Shown one piece after another: positions 5,358-5,458 of a stretch of 5,458 nucleotides of DNA; the stretch's first letter is position 1, and every line of letters starts with the position of its first letter. Origin of the DNA: Candidatus Omnitrophota bacterium (GTDB taxonomy: Bacteria > Omnitrophota > Gorgyraeia > 2-01-FULL-45-10); the NCBI GenBank assembly GCA_026387135.1, contig JAPLMH010000005.1, positions 1-5,458 of the forward strand. The letters are read 5' to 3'. The position numbers and the translations under genes are program-made. The notes under the pieces are model-generated. The model searched no databases. It was given only the letters and a program-made list of their open reading frames with translations, and was not told where the DNA came from.

Positions 5358-5458
5358 CATTCTTTAGTTAGTTCCAGCGGCCTGTAAGGTATGCCGCTCC
5401 ATGTCAGCCCTACGTGGCCTGAAAATTCAAGCACATTAAGCCTTATACCGTGGACCAA
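5357..5458 (-). CDS. ntpI: V-type ATP synthase/ATPase subunit I (a subunit), C-terminal end; rest outside window
   Basis: The last 33 codons and TGA stop of a gene entering from the right edge, on the minus strand. The visible protein begins LVHGIRLNVLEFSGHVGL and ends YRPLELTKE. The HGIRLNxLEF stretch, followed by a short tail with YRPL near the end, matches the C-terminus of the V/A-ATPase membrane stator subunit I (a subunit), which forms the half-channels next to the proteolipid ring. The immediate downstream position of subunit K, 13 bases away, strongly supports the call. The upstream part, including the channel arginine, lies outside the window. Confidence 0.88.
   Translation of the reverse strand: MVHGIRLNVLEFSGHVGLTWSGIPYRPLELTKE

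Overview
The window is bacterial, with compact gene spacing, Shine-Dalgarno sites, sigma70-like promoters and a tRNA with an encoded CCA end. The lineage cannot be fixed from the sequence. A bacterial V/A-type ATPase in which subunit I is followed by subunit K as the last gene resembles the layout known from Chlamydiae, spirochaetes and several PVC or candidate-phylum lineages (inference). The signalling proteins resemble large multi-PAS kinases common in deltaproteobacteria and uncultured anaerobes.

Layout, left to right. The 3' end of a DEAD-box RNA helicase gene (plus strand, 1-354) meets a minus-strand signalling operon head-on, with 10 bases between the stop codons. Read in its own direction, the operon contains a 1178-residue membrane hybrid-less histidine kinase (4671-1135, GTG start). 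A stand-alone receiver follows (1131-751, TTG start), then a second stand-alone receiver (754-365, ATG start). Kinase and first receiver are 3 bases apart, and the two receivers share an ATGA overlap, so the three are almost certainly co-transcribed. Neither receiver has an output domain. A candidate extended -10 promoter lies just upstream of the kinase, next to a perfect 10-bp palindrome.

Upstream of the kinase is a tRNA-Val(UAC) gene on the same strand, with its own near-consensus promoter. Beyond it is the 3' end of a V-type ATPase operon: subunit K (the rotor proteolipid) and the last 33 codons of subunit I. Subunit K carries the full set of side-chain residues that bind Na+ in the Enterococcus hirae rotor, so a sodium-translocating enzyme is a reasonable prediction.

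How the parts work together. The kinase probably senses an extracytoplasmic ligand through a Cache-like domain and cytoplasmic cues through three PAS domains and a Cys/His-rich GAF domain. It would then phosphorylate one or both small receivers, which must act through protein partners encoded elsewhere. The helicase, tRNA and ATPase are housekeeping neighbours with no evident link to the signalling operon. I found no mobile element, CRISPR array or clearly new system. The most interesting points are the Cys/His-rich GAF segment, the kinase plus double-receiver arrangement, and the sodium signature in subunit K.
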